Below the pieces are notes generated by a model that saw only the letters and a program-made list of their open reading frames with translations, did no database searches and had not been told where the DNA came from. Position numbers and translations under genes: made by a program. From positions 29,504-93,503 of the forward strand of contig MLAK01000167.1 in NCBI GenBank assembly GCA_001839685.1: DNA of 64,000 bases. The letters run 5' to 3'. Positions 29,032-40,107 of this stretch are shown here, one piece after another; the first letter of the stretch is position 1, and each line of letters opens with the position of its first letter. The stretch comes from Tritrichomonas foetus. Taxonomy: Eukaryota > Parabasalia > Tritrichomonadida > Tritrichomonadidae.

Positions 29032-30143
29032 TTTTTATTACTTTTTCAATATATAATTAAAGACGTCTCACAAGTTTTCCTTTTTTTCTCTCCTTTTTCT
29101 TTTGTGATTTACTTTTATTCACAAAATAATTTGAGAATATAAACACAAGACGATATACTCATGGCTATTCATATTGAACAAGCAAGTAGATTTAGAAATG
29201 TGAACGAAAAAGCATATTTATATATAAATAATACAAGAATATTTTGATTATTAAAGTACCTTATAAATTATTGCATCTCCTGAAAATGTACTAACTTTAG
29301 AAGAAATTATTCAGCAGAAATGAAGAAAAATTATGAAGAAATATACATCAAATTTAATGGTATTGAAAAGAGTCGAATTATATGCGACTTTTTATAGTTT
29401 TAAATGAGTCCTAGTCAAATTTCCTGTTCAATCATAGAAATCAATTCTGGAATTCGTTTCTGAAATTTTCTAAATCTTTTATTTTGATGATTAAATTTAT
29501 TAATGTTTGAAATTTTTTGAGAAATCATTATTTTTCTTCTTCAAGTGATTGAATTCGTTTCAATAATTTTATGTTTTCTTCTTTCTGAAGTTCTACTTTA
29601 TTATTCGAAATATCTTTATAAACAAGTTTAATGGAAATAGTTGCAAGAGTTGTTATATTCAATTCAATTTCAATTTCAACATGCGAAAACGATATCCACA
29701 TTGAGATGAAATAACCCATTTAACAAATATTGATCATTGACAGAATTAGCATATGAATTTAATCCACGCTCATCGACTGTTCTCAGAAAAACAAAATTCA
29801 TGCAAACGTATCAAAAGAAAAGAAAACTTGCCATTATACTTATGAGATAATTCCATTACCATTGGCACCATCAGTTAGTTTAAAGGCCTACCCAAAATAT
29901 ATGATATTTTTGAAAAAATTACTATCTTTTTATTTCATAGATTGCCAAAATTTACATTGCTGGTCAAAAAGTGAGTCTATATTTTTTTTATCTTCATATC
30001 TTGAGCATTATAAACCTATAAAAGCATGTGATGAAGATTTGGTGTACCTTGGTCTTTCCATCAACTAATTTGATTTGATAATGGAAAGAAATAAATACAG
30101 GAATAATAAAAGGCAGCTTTTTGCAAAATTCACATAAAAACAT
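29032..30143. other. intergenic with repeat copy B
   Basis: 1.1 kb of AT-rich sequence. It holds the second copy of the ~132-bp repeat (29758-29890). A minus-strand 63-codon frame (29528-29719) ends in a coiled-coil-like tail and could be a gene remnant, with low confidence. Confidence 0.5.
29758..29890 (+). repeat. dispersed direct repeat, copy B
   Basis: Second copy of the repeat at 24709-24841, same orientation, about 88% identical. The sequence diverges sharply beyond both ends. Confidence 0.8.
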
Positions 30144-31496
30144 TTAAATTAAATCATCATTAAACTTGGAAGCATTCACACGTGATGGAACTGGCCCACC
30201 AAAATTAGATTCAATTCTTTCTTTCATTTCTTGAAATGGTCCTTTCACAAAATCACGCCAATTTTCTGGAATATCTTCCTCATCTTCTTCTAATTCAATA
30301 ATCATTTCTGAAATTTTGTAAAGATGACCAAAAAATTGTTTATCGTGAGTTCGGTTTTTGTTTTTAAATGCTTCAATGATTTTATTTCGAACTTCATATT
30401 TTTCGAGAAGGGAGTTAATGTCAATTCCACCTTCAATCACAATTCCAAACAGAGTTACACTTGCACAATGTAAAATTGAAAACAAAGGAAATTCAAAAAT
30501 TTTTGTAAAAAGTTTTCCAGCTGCTTCACTGACTGATTCGGGGAATTCTTCTTGCATTGAAACGATCCCTGCTATTGTTTCTATTGCTCGAACTTTTCCA
30601 AGTGTGAAACCTCTATCATTCGAAATATAATTTGCTAAATCATCAACTCGTTCCATTAAATATGTAAATACTAGAGCAAAGAGTGACTCATCACTATCGT
30701 CATCATCATCACAATGACTGCATAATTCATAAATAAGATCCATAGCGTATCTTGAAATTAAGTCTGATTCATTATTTACAACATCATCAAAAATAAGAGA
30801 AAGACGTGATTTTTCAGCAATATAAAATAAAGTTTGTGAATCTTGACTAACTGAACTTAATACATTTGCTAAATATTTATAATTAAGATAATTTTTCTCA
30901 CAATTTCTTTGTTGTAAAAGTATTTCCCATATAATTTTGGCTGATTGAGTATCTTCTACAAATTTTGCAAAGTAGGGATGACCGTCTCCTGTAATTAAAT
31001 TAAGAAAGTCCTGCACGCAATAATAATTATCATATTCGAGTAATTTTTCGAAAAATTTTTGGCCATCTTTGATTCCTGTCAAAAATCCACCACTTGAATA
31101 ACTAGCAAAAAATTGGCCAATGGTGCAAAATAATTTTAATTGATCAAGATTCAATTTCACTTCTGAATTAAGCAAAAAGTTGCTGAAATAATCAATAAAA
31201 GAACGACTTTGAGCTATTTTCTGTGAAAAATTTGGTGTTTTAGTGATGAAGATTTTAAAAATATATTTGTGTTTGATGTGAAGGATTTCATTCAATGCAA
31301 TTTTAGCAAATTCAACTACATTATTTATTATATATTTCAAAAGAGGTGTGTGTTGCTTTTTAAAAGCAATGAAAAAATTCGGATCATTTATTATACTTAA
31401 AACTGTTTCATTTGGATCAATTATTTTAGCAACTAGATTGGGAAACTGTTCATCCGGCATGTCCCATTTCACGTTGCTTGTTTTCGTCTCTGCCAT
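30144..31496 (-). CDS. SAPS-like (PP6/Sit4 phosphatase regulatory subunit) protein
   Basis: 450 residues from the first true ATG (MAETK); the open frame extends upstream but without an ATG. The whole protein is helical and ARM/HEAT-like. Its layout resembles Sit4-associated/PPP6R proteins: an early 'LL.fi' helix (PLLKYIINNVVEFAK), a segment on loss of a lobe (FFEKLLEYDNYYCVQDFLNLI) matching the family's helix on local lesions, and paired helices to the end, followed by an acidic stretch (ELEEDEEDIP). Such proteins tether and direct PP6-type phosphatases. Assignment is by overall pattern, not by an exact motif, so it is moderate. Confidence 0.6.
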   Translation of the reverse strand: MAETKTSNVKWDMPDEQFPNLVAKIIDPNETVLSIINDPNFFIAFKKQHTPLLKYIINNVVEFAKIALNEILHIKHKYIFKIFITKTPNFSQKIAQSRSFIDYFSNFLLNSEVKLNLDQLKLFCTIGQFFASYSSGGFLTGIKDGQKFFEKLLEYDNYYCVQDFLNLITGDGHPYFAKFVEDTQSAKIIWEILLQQRNCEKNYLNYKYLANVLSSVSQDSQTLFYIAEKSRLSLIFDDVVNNESDLISRYAMDLIYELCSHCDDDDDSDESLFALVFTYLMERVDDLANYISNDRGFTLGKVRAIETIAGIVSMQEEFPESVSEAAGKLFTKIFEFPLFSILHCASVTLFGIVIEGGIDINSLLEKYEVRNKIIEAFKNKNRTHDKQFFGHLYKISEMIIELEEDEEDIPENWRDFVKGPFQEMKERIESNFGGPVPSRVNASKFNDDLI

Positions 31497-32287
31497 TTCG
31501 ATTTTGGAATTAATGGTATTTTTGAATATGCATTGAATTTTTCGAGAAATGCTCTCAAAATAATACAAGATTTGAAATGTTTAGCATTTTTTGAAAATAG
31601 TCAAATTTCTGATTGTAGATTTTGAGAACTCTGAGCTGAATCGGAAACATTAATCACTTCCTCTTTTAATCCAATAATACTAGATTCTAGAAATATTATC
31701 TCTTCTTCTAAGTCATATAGAATGTGTCAGATCAATATTTTATGATAAAAATATTAAAATATTTGTGAGAAATCTCGAAATATTAGGAAGGAACAGTGAT
31801 TATGATATAAATTAGTTTTGTATATAATATTTCTAGGAGCAGCCAATTTTAAAATCGATTTTTATCCATTCTAAATATCGTATTAATGAAGGCCTTTTAT
31901 TGGGATAAATTTGGACATGCTATATTCACATAGAAAATTATAAATAATTTATAGTTATTTATATATTTGAAGAATAAAAAAAACATGAAGGATCCAAAGC
32001 AATTAAAATACTAAAACATTATATAACAAATGAAAAATCTACTTATGAATAGATATAATATTAATGAAACAATCATGCATATCAACAGCTAATATTCTAA
32101 AATTTGTTCAAAATTTGGTCATAAAAGTTTCTGTTAATAGTTTTTAAAACCTCAGTTCGATTTCTGGGGAAACAATCGAAAATATAAATGCATACGCAAA
32201 AGGAATTATTCATAAAGTCATAAATATATTAATTGATGTTTTTGTAATTATCCTTATTCATACATGATTCATATTCTTGAAAAGCAT
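31497..32287. other. intergenic, possible coiled-coil gene remnant
   Basis: About 790 bp. On the minus strand, 31601-31720 reads 39 codons of heptad-like sequence (LYDLEEEIIFLESS..GLKEEV) ending in TGA, with a stop just upstream. It may be the 3' end of a lost coiled-coil gene. Nothing else is recognised. Confidence 0.35.
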
Positions 32288-32385
32288 TCCAAGGTCGTCT
32301 AATGGTAGGGCAGGTATCTTGTTCGTAATTTGGATCTCCAATTACTACTATTTACTTAATCAAGGTTCAATTCCTTGCCTTGGAT
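32288..32385 (+). tRNA. tRNA gene with ~26-nt extra segment (intron-like), isotype unresolved
   Basis: Acceptor arms TCCAAGG (32288-32294) and CCTTGGA (32378-32384) pair perfectly. The D arm (GTCT/GGGC around AATGGTA, 32297-32311) and the T arm (CAAGG-TTCAATT-CCTTG, 32361-32377) are canonical and supply A-box- and B-box-like promoters. A 19-base T run (32385-32403) is a polymerase III terminator. Between the D and T arms are 49 bases, about 26 more than a standard anticodon arm plus short variable loop. They contain a hairpin (32325-32333 with 32338-32345). This fits an intron, but no split gives a clean anticodon stem, so I give no amino acid. Confidence 0.75.
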
Positions 32386-32403
32386 TTTTTTTTTTTTTTT
32401 TTT
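32385..32403 (+). terminator. poly-T polymerase III terminator
   Basis: 19 consecutive T directly after the tRNA acceptor stem; far more than the 4-5 needed. Confidence 0.8.
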
Positions 32404-34204
32404 ATGGCTCTGGAATTTATCATTGTAAACTATTGAAATCATGAATGTATTAATAATTTATTGCATTGTTTACTTTCTCTTTTTTTAACAAAGAGAAAAA
32501 GAGAGGTTTCTGAACTTATGGATATAATTCAGAGGAAAATAACTCCCGTCAGAGGATATCACACCTACGGTTACTGTGTGATAATTTGATATTCTTTTGA
32601 TTTTTTTAAATGTAACTTTTTCTTAAATAGCTTGGTGATTGTTGAAATAAAAATTGAAAAAGCATTTGCCCAATATTTTTATAGTTTTCGATAAATTTTT
32701 TCCAATTTTTCTAATTAAATATTTTTCACTGAGAAAAACAATAACAACATGACAAAATGCGAAATCATAAATAATATAATAATAATTAATATTTCACGTT
32801 TGAACCATCATAAATAACATTTTTTGATAATTTCGGGATTTTTCCAATCAAAAATAACTTCTGCTATTTTTTAAATGCCAATATTCGTGAAATTTGTTTC
32901 TTGTGGTGGTCGAAAGTAATTAATGACACTGTGAAACATGATGAAAAATGAGTTTCAAAACCTTAGAAAATTTGTATGTGATCTGACAAGAATACAATTT
33001 TTCAAATGTAGATAACTAAATTGAATATAATGGCAATGTCTTGGATTCAAAAGTTCTAAGATAGGCTAAATACTAATTTCTCGATAAGTAATATTTTTTT
33101 AAATCTGGCATTGTGAAATATATGGCAACAAAAGGTTTGTTTCGATATAATCGAAATCTTTTTGTAATTTTTTGTAAAAAGTATTATATTATTCATTTTG
33201 ATACAGCAGTATGAATGAAAATAGGACAAATTTCTAACTATTGAGCATTAAAAATGTTTTATATACTTAATATAGTCAAAATATCCTGTTAATTTTTTTA
33301 TTTTTTGGTTATTCACTCCTCTAAAAAAACTAGAAGTCCGATCTTCATTTTGATGGTTTGGTAAAATCTACTATCAAGCAAGTATTGAATGATATAGAAC
33401 AATAATCATTTGTCATTATTATTTTCTGAAGATTTTTTTCAATGCTAAAAAAAAATTGTATTTTAAAATGCGAATCATTCTGTTAATTGAATTCTGTGAA
33501 TTTGATTAAAGTATTCAATTCTCTATTTTTTTCTATATTATGTTCTCTGATGATTATTAAGAAATTATTATTCATTCAATCAGTTCCACTTAAAGTTTTA
33601 TTATATAAAACACAAAAATAATCAATAGTTATTTTTTTCGAATTTTTGAAGATTGCATCAGAACTCACAAAAAAATATGCAAATTATCTTGAAATTTGGA
33701 TATGTACTTTAATACATCTTTTTTGATTTTATAGGAAAAAATAAAAGAAAGTTGTGGACTAGAAATAGAGATAGTAGTTGTAACTCCTTTTCTAGTTAAT
33801 TATATCGATTTCTGAGTAGAACAAAAGCTTAAATACAAATATATCTATCTATAAATATCATATTTAGGAATAGATAAATCATGACTACTTTGAAAACTAT
33901 CAAAATTCGAAATAAATTTTGTGAACATTTTGCTGTTAAGACTCCCTTAATTTATGACTCTGTTGATATAAAATTAAATTAACGTTTCAATGATAGATAA
34001 TTATTGAGTATGAACCATAAATACATGTTTTTGATTGCAATATTATTTATTTCTTTAGTAAGGCTGCATTTTGTTTAATTAATTACATTCAAAATTTAGC
34101 TTTTAATTTTTATTTTTGAGATTGAAACCTTTTTTCATGACAGCAAAGAAATTTCATCAAAATTGAGAAAAGCTCTCAATATTTCAGACAGAGTATTAAA
34201 AAAA
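32386..34204. other. intergenic after tRNA, contains hairpin cluster
   Basis: 1.8 kb without a protein gene. The first 220 bp contain the hairpin-rich segment described separately. The rest is AT-rich with no structure I can support. Confidence 0.55.
32474..32607 (+). ncRNA. possible structured RNA (three consecutive hairpins)
   Basis: Three perfect or near-perfect stems follow one another: TTTCTCTTT/AAAGAGAAA (32474-32482 with 32490-32498), TTCTGAA/TTCAGAG (32508-32514 with 32528-32534, one G-U) and TATCACAC/GTGTGATA (32557-32564 with 32576-32583). A T run at ~32601-32607 could terminate transcription. It lies 70-200 bp after the tRNA and its local GC is above the surroundings. I recognise no snRNA, snoRNA or SRP motif. 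Confidence 0.3.
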
Positions 34205-36883
34205 ATGATGTTTAGTGTTCTTCTATATTTATCCATATCAATAATTCCTAAAGATTTAAAAGAACTAGCTGATAAAGCAAGGGAAAATGCAAGACTTCGG
34301 AGATTAATGACAGAAGACAAAGTTCATATGATAAATCATGGATCCTATGAGAAAAAAGGGATAAAGTTCCGTATATCAAAGTCTCTTCTCGGTCCACCAG
34401 CTAAGGAAATAAAAGGTCATGCATGTAATGCCAATTATTTAGCATTAATACCTAACATAAAATATGAAGCATCACGAAACCTATCGAATTCAGCTTTTGC
34501 TCATGATCAAAAGATGTATCTATTAAATGACATCGTTGGCTTTGACGACACAGTCACAATTTATCATATAACAGAAATAGACCCAAGATTAGTAATAACA
34601 GAAGTGATAATGTTTCCAACAGATGACAAAACAGAAGGCAGTGAAACAGAATCAACAATTACGAAATCATTAAATTTCAATTGGAATTCAAAAGAAAATA
34701 TGCCAGTTTTTCGTCAAATAAATCCATCATTCCCAAATCTTAAGTTTGAAATGGGCACAGAAGTCAAAGCATCAGCATCAGCCAAACTCCATAGCAGAGG
34801 AACCAATTATCTTCAGCTTACTCTAACTCTAAAGATAGAAGGATCTTATGGAGCAGGAATTCAAACTATTGCAGGCAGAAGTGAGATGGATGACATCGCT
34901 TTATATGGAGCAGAGTTTCAAATTTGGGGCACATCTCTAATTTTATTCGGATTTGAATTCAAAACAGGATTATTTTCATACATCGATGCATCAATTGCTG
35001 ATATATCATTAGATACTGCAGTAAATTTCACTTTCGTTCACGGATATAATTTCGAAGCATATAATAAAATTGTTGTTTGTACTGGATTTCCTGCACCAGG
35101 ATATATAACAACTGGATGGCAATCAAACATAGAAAAAATTGATAATTTTAACGACGCATCACAAAATGGAAGTCAAACTTCTTACGAAACAACACTAAAA
35201 TTTAGTCCAAGAGTTGACATCGGCGTTAAATTAGGTGTAGAAATGCCAAATATAGTAGAAAGTTGGTTAAGGGCTGGAATTAGAGGAGAAGTTAATTTCA
35301 AATTTGGGGCAGATCCTGTTTCCTGCGATTTCCCTTACTTATATGGGACAATTGAGCCTGAAGTTTCTTTATTTGTTGGATATGATGGCCTAAAGTTGTT
35401 AAATTTTGAAGTTGCTCCCGCATTTGAAACAAAATGGGTGATTTTTAAAAAAACAATTTATAATAAAGAATGTGCTTTTATAGATGTCAAAGTATCTCCA
35501 GAATATGAAAATATAAAGATTTTTAAGATGGGACATAATCCAATATTAATTCAATTTGACAGTTTACAAAATTTGAATTTAATACATACTCTAAGCTATA
35601 TAAATTCGAACGATCAGCTTATATCTGCTTGGGAACCAGGAAAAACAAATAATTTCAAGCCAATTATTTTTTATGACAGTTCAAGCATCAATGAGTTCGA
35701 ATGCGCTGCGGTTTACAAAACTAAATCAATAATCGATGGCAAGGAGGTTGAATATTATATATCTACAAGTAGTTATGAAAATTTAAATGATAAATCTGGA
35801 AATATAACAGCTGAATTTTCCAAATTTATTGTCAAATATAATTACAAAGAAATAAATGGATTTTATAGCGGCCATTTGATATTTTGCGATAGCGATGAAA
35901 TTGCATTTAAAGTAGATGGCAGAAGATGCTTTGCTCTTATTCAAGCCGACATGACAGGAGGCTTTTCTCTATTAGACGCCAATGATGTAGAGTTTTGGGA
36001 CGATGCGACTCCAAATGATGGATGGCAGAATTCTGGATTTCCAAATCCAAATTTTTTCATATCTGGAAAAATAGCATTCTATGCAATTGAAACATTAAAA
36101 GACAGGGGACTTCTCAAACTTGATGTATATATCAAATATAAGGAAAAAGGAAAAGAGAATTATTTCTGTACCATTATGAAAAGCAACGTTGGAGAATCAA
36201 TTATTAAACTAATTACAAAAGATATGGGACCGGATGTGATATATAAATTCTATCTTTATATCAATGAAAATAAGGTACATGAAGAAGAACTTTATTCGGA
36301 ATGGCTATCATATAAAAGAGATCGATATATTTTATACGATGGAATATATCTACGACAAATTGGTTTATCAAACGATATGATTGCTTATGCGAAAATAAAG
36401 AATAAAAACTTAGTTGGACCAAAAAGATATTCGTTTGTTCCATGTATTGATATCGATGGGATGGAATTATATGGAGAATCAAAGTTTCATGTAGAGACCT
36501 GTGATGACAATTTCCTTATTAGAATTTCAGAATATAATTTGTATGATGATCCTGATTTCCATCCAGAATTATTTAATACAACAATACCAAAGTTTGCCAT
36601 ATTTTTGAAATGTCCTGATTGCTTCCCAATATGTAAACACTGCGAAACAATTGAAAAAGGATACTATTTGATCAAATTAGTTGTTAATGACACAATTGTA
36701 TTTACGAAAAAAAATACTATTATTCAAATTCCAATGCATAGTACGATCGATTACATTGATACACAGTTCGAAATAACTCACTTTATTTTACTTAATAATG
36801 AAGGATCATCAATATGTACAAATAATACTTATCTTAACAAGTCAATTATGGGATATAAGGGCAATTATTATTCATATTCCTGA
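34205..36883 (+). pseudogene. large type I surface protein gene, 5' part (broken by TGA)
   Basis: 892 codons from the ATG at 34205. The first residues (MMFSVLLYLSISIIP) form a likely signal peptide. The body is rich in Tyr, Phe, Asn and Ile with beta-strand character, and has a Cys cluster near the end (LKCPDCFPICKHCE). A TGA at 36881-36883 stops it. The protein sense resumes after a frame change and runs to 37949, ending in a membrane anchor. No named domain is recognised. The gene therefore looks like a recently inactivated surface-protein gene or contains sequencing errors at an A run. Confidence 0.7.
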
Positions 36884-36887
36884 TTAA

Positions 36888-37949
36888 CTCCACCATCAGA
36901 AGAAAAAAACATGGAATGTTTCATTAGATCATAATTTTAATTATAAACTCCTAACAGTCGATAAGTTTGAAAACAGAAGTCAACATTTGATTCAATTTCA
37001 AGCCGAAGACGTTGAAAATCACGATTTACTACTTTACAAAGAATACATAAATTATCCTGTAAACACATCAAACTATAAGTTCAGAAATATTGAAGTTAAA
37101 TTTAAAGCAGACAGATGTTCAAAACTTTATATTACAGGCAAAAACAAAAAAGATATATTCTTTAATATTACAGATGATGGTAAGTTTTTGTATAAGCCCG
37201 AAGTTTATGATGATAGCGAAATTGACATCATATGCAGATGTCATAAGTCAAAGGATGCGTTCTGTGAGACATATATTAATTTAGATTATAACAAATATTA
37301 TTTAATTGAATCACAAACATCGGATGGAATTACAGTAACAAAGCCGCTGACTAAAATGTATCCAAGAGGTTCCATTAAGAGAGAGATATTAAACCTAAGT
37401 TATTCGAATTCAGAATTTTATTACACAAAATCATGGGAAGGAGATCTTAAAACCTACACAATTAAAGATACTCCGAACACTTATCAAATATCAGTTAATA
37501 TTACAGTACCTAAAGGTAGGCCAGATTATCGTTGCGTTCAATTATATATGAGTGGTGATGGATTTGATCATCACCCAATTGGATTTGATGAATACAGTTA
37601 CATGGAAGATCCACTCGCTTTCCTTAAGAATATTGGACTGGATCAGGAAATGAAATCCGATTGGATTTATTTCGGGAATGATTCTGAACTTTACTTAATA
37701 ATCGACATCGAGCCAAAATTCGATGAAACTTGGTGCTCCAGTGCATCAAAGTTTTCTCCCTTACCAGTGTCATCAATTAACTCGTCGGTCATAATCGAAT
37801 GCGGTACTGGGATGAAATGGAGCGACGGAGTATGCGTAGTGAATAATCCATTATCTTGGAAATTCTGGCTAATTATTGCTGGTGTTTCGCTAGTAGGATT
37901 GATTTTAATAATTGGTACTTTTATCCTAGTTGTGAAATGTCTAAAGTAA
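36888..37949 (+). pseudogene. surface protein gene, 3' part with membrane anchor (other frame)
   Basis: This frame opens after TAA at 36885 and has no ATG near its beginning. Meaningful sequence (KTWNVSLDHNFNYKLLTVDK...) begins at ~36909, right after an A run at 36903-36909, and runs about 345 codons. A Cys-containing ectodomain is followed by a C-terminal helix (about the last 30 residues, WLIIAGVSLVGLILIIGTFI) and a tiny tail (VVKCLK). It continues the protein begun at 34205: one stop (TGA) and one frameshift separate them. Together they would encode a type I membrane protein of about 1240 residues. Confidence 0.65.
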
Positions 37950-38739
37950 TTTATTATTAATTGTAATTCTTTAGTATTTTCATGCTTAAATAATTTACAT
38001 ATTATAAAAGATCAAACAAATATGAGAAATTGGTTTTAATTGAAAATATTGAAACTTGTTTTGATACTTATTCGAGATGTCAAATTCTGATATAAATACT
38101 TTTATCAATAACTTACCAGTATTTATAAAATATTTTTTTTCTAAATATTCATAATACTTAATGAATCCGGAATTGAGTAATATTTATAATAGAGTACATT
38201 TCATAAATCAACAACTCATCACTAGGGATAACTCTCCATTGATTACAGCAATTCAATCGCGCAATTGTGAAATTGTCTATTTAATAAACAAGAAAACAGA
38301 ACCTAGCTTTCTCAGAAAAAATGACCAATATATTAATGTAAGTGCACTTGCAATGAAACAACCTAAATCTGTTCCGGATTCGTGATCGAGAATTATTGCA
38401 TCATCGAGTGGATCTAGGATTGATGATTTATTGTCATGAGCAATTATGTACATTCTATTTGTTTGTTGATATTTCTCTTCAAATTTCAAGCCTCTAGTAT
38501 CAATATAATTGAGATATCGTCTTCTAAGATTTAAATATTAATATATGTGTCTTTGTCTTTTGTATTTTCTTTTCTTCAAACTCTTTCTTCATTATTCATC
38601 TTTATACGAAGATATGATGTGTTTCTTGTTGATAGATTTTTTCGATCACAAATTTGTGAGAATGAATTTCTGAGAAGATTTTGAAAAATTTTGAATTACT
38701 ATTTGATCGTGATTTTGAGATGTTTGTTTGGTTAGCTAA
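37950..38739. other. intergenic with possible ankyrin-repeat remnant
   Basis: 790 bp. A 74-codon frame from ATG at 38161 to 38385 contains NSPLITAIQSRNCEIVYLI, close to an ankyrin-repeat helix pair of the kind abundant in trichomonads. It stops after one repeat, so it would be a gene fragment. Confidence 0.4.
38161..38385 (+). pseudogene. possible ankyrin-repeat gene fragment
   Basis: 74 codons with one ankyrin-like unit (SPLITAIQSRNCEIVYLINKK). Trichomonad genomes contain hundreds of ankyrin genes and fragments. No second repeat is seen before the stop. Confidence 0.35.
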
Positions 38740-40107
38740 ATGTTTTTCTGCTTCGCGTTTCTTCCGTTAGTTTTTTCATATACGACGCTTCAAGCAAACA
38801 GATTTCTTCAATATCATCCAGACGGCTCAAATTCTTCAATGGTCGGTTCGTCTCGATCAATAATCGATCATCAAATTGGCAGTTTTGACGCAAAACCAAA
38901 TTCAAATCACGCAGTTTTTGTTTCTCTTGATTCTGCCGACCTTTCCAGTGTTATCGCCCACATCAACGCAACTTCGCCGATTATTTTCCTGGTTGGCAAA
39001 AATCCATTGAACACGACAGAACTTGAAAACTTCCTTCTTTCAAGTAATCACAAAGCACCAATATACTTCGCATATGACACAGAATCAGTTCCAACCACAT
39101 TCACGCATGTCAAAACAGCCGGATCTACTTCCAATTCCGCAATCAAAAAAACCAAACTCCAAAACGTTGTTGGAATTCTTAATTCAAGCCGATCATTCGA
39201 CCACGAGAAAATCGCAGTTATCACTGCTCCTCTTGATTCTTTCTCGACTGTTCCATCAGCCAAAATTGGCGCCAACAATAACGGTTTGTCACTTGCTGCT
39301 TTCCTTGAAACAATGCATCTTGTTTCAAAGTTTCCACTTACAAATAACTGGGTCTTTGTTTTCGCTCTGACTGATGGACACTTCTGTCATTTTGAAGGAT
39401 TAGAAAAAGCCATCAATTCACTTTCACATGACCATGTAGCTAAGATCAAATTTGCGATTTCTCTTGAATCTGTTGCATCACCCAACATTCAAGGAATGTT
39501 CTCAATGAAGCTCAAGCGTGGTTCAGCTTTTGCCAAGTTCATGGAATGCCTCATCGATGCATTCAAGACAGCTGGAATTGGCTTTAATTATGAAGTAAGT
39601 GAAGAGCCAAGAACACAATCTGTATTTGCAAAACATAAAATCCAATCAGTTGCTTTATTAAGTGACAATATGGATGAAACATCACGTATTACTGACTTCG
39701 TGCCAGATGTTGAACGTGCAAATGCTGTTGCTTGGGCTGTTTCTGAAGCGCTTTTAAGAATGATGTATGATGCGGATAATACAGCAGTTATGGTTGACAG
39801 AAAAACAGTCGAAACCTCTTATTGGGCTTCCATCGTCTCAAGCTTCACAAGAGTCCCACAGTTCAGAGATTCATCTGTCGCACACATAATGTCACAGTGG
39901 ATGGAACGTTTCATGCCTGTCACAGTCGATGAATGGTCGACGACGAAATGTCCGTCACCATTTTCGGGTGCACAAGCATCCCTCATTCTCTACAATCCAA
40001 CACCAGTGTCAGCAAGCATAGTCTTGTTTGTTGCTGCATTTGTGTATGGTGCTGTTGTTTTCGTAATTTTGGCGGGTGTTGATAATCTCAAGCGCCGCTT
40101 CTTCTAA
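38740..40107 (+). CDS. NCLN: nicalin (ER membrane, M28-like fold)
   Basis: 455 residues: an N-terminal signal peptide (about 1-14), a luminal domain with the aminopeptidase-like (M28) fold, and a single transmembrane helix near the C-terminus (about 425-447) followed by NLKRRFF. Blocks such as HEKIAVITAPLDSFSTVPSA and ANNNGLSLAAFLETMHLVSK match nicalin's degenerate peptidase core, which lacks zinc ligands. Nicalin works in the ER, where it pairs with NOMO and TMEM147 at the Sec61 translocon. A full-length single gene; the stop lies in a TAAAG context suited to a UAAA poly(A) signal. Confidence 0.82.
   Translation: MFFCFAFLPLVFSYTTLQANRFLQYHPDGSNSSMVGSSRSIIDHQIGSFDAKPNSNHAVFVSLDSADLSSVIAHINATSPIIFLVGKNPLNTTELENFLLSSNHKAPIYFAYDTESVPTTFTHVKTAGSTSNSAIKKTKLQNVVGILNSSRSFDHEKIAVITAPLDSFSTVPSAKIGANNNGLSLAAFLETMHLVSKFPLTNNWVFVFALTDGHFCHFEGLEKAINSLSHDHVAKIKFAISLESVASPNIQGMFSMKLKRGSAFAKFMECLIDAFKTAGIGFNYEVSEEPRTQSVFAKHKIQSVALLSDNMDETSRITDFVPDVERANAVAWAVSEALLRMMYDADNTAVMVDRKTVETSYWASIVSSFTRVPQFRDSSVAHIMSQWMERFMPVTVDEWSTTKCPSPFSGAQASLILYNPTPVSASIVLFVAAFVYGAVVFVILAGVDNLKRRFF

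Noticed and set aside
36860..36915. An intron joining the two parts of the 34205 surface gene
   Set aside because: No trichomonad-type donor (GTATGT) precedes it and the conserved acceptor motif (ACTAACACACAG) is absent; an in-frame stop plus a frameshift explains it better.
38277..38489. Minus-strand frame with the hydrophilic stretch HDNKSSILDPLDDAII
   Set aside because: Overlaps the ankyrin-like remnant on the other strand and has no recognised family. I keep it only as a possible remnant.
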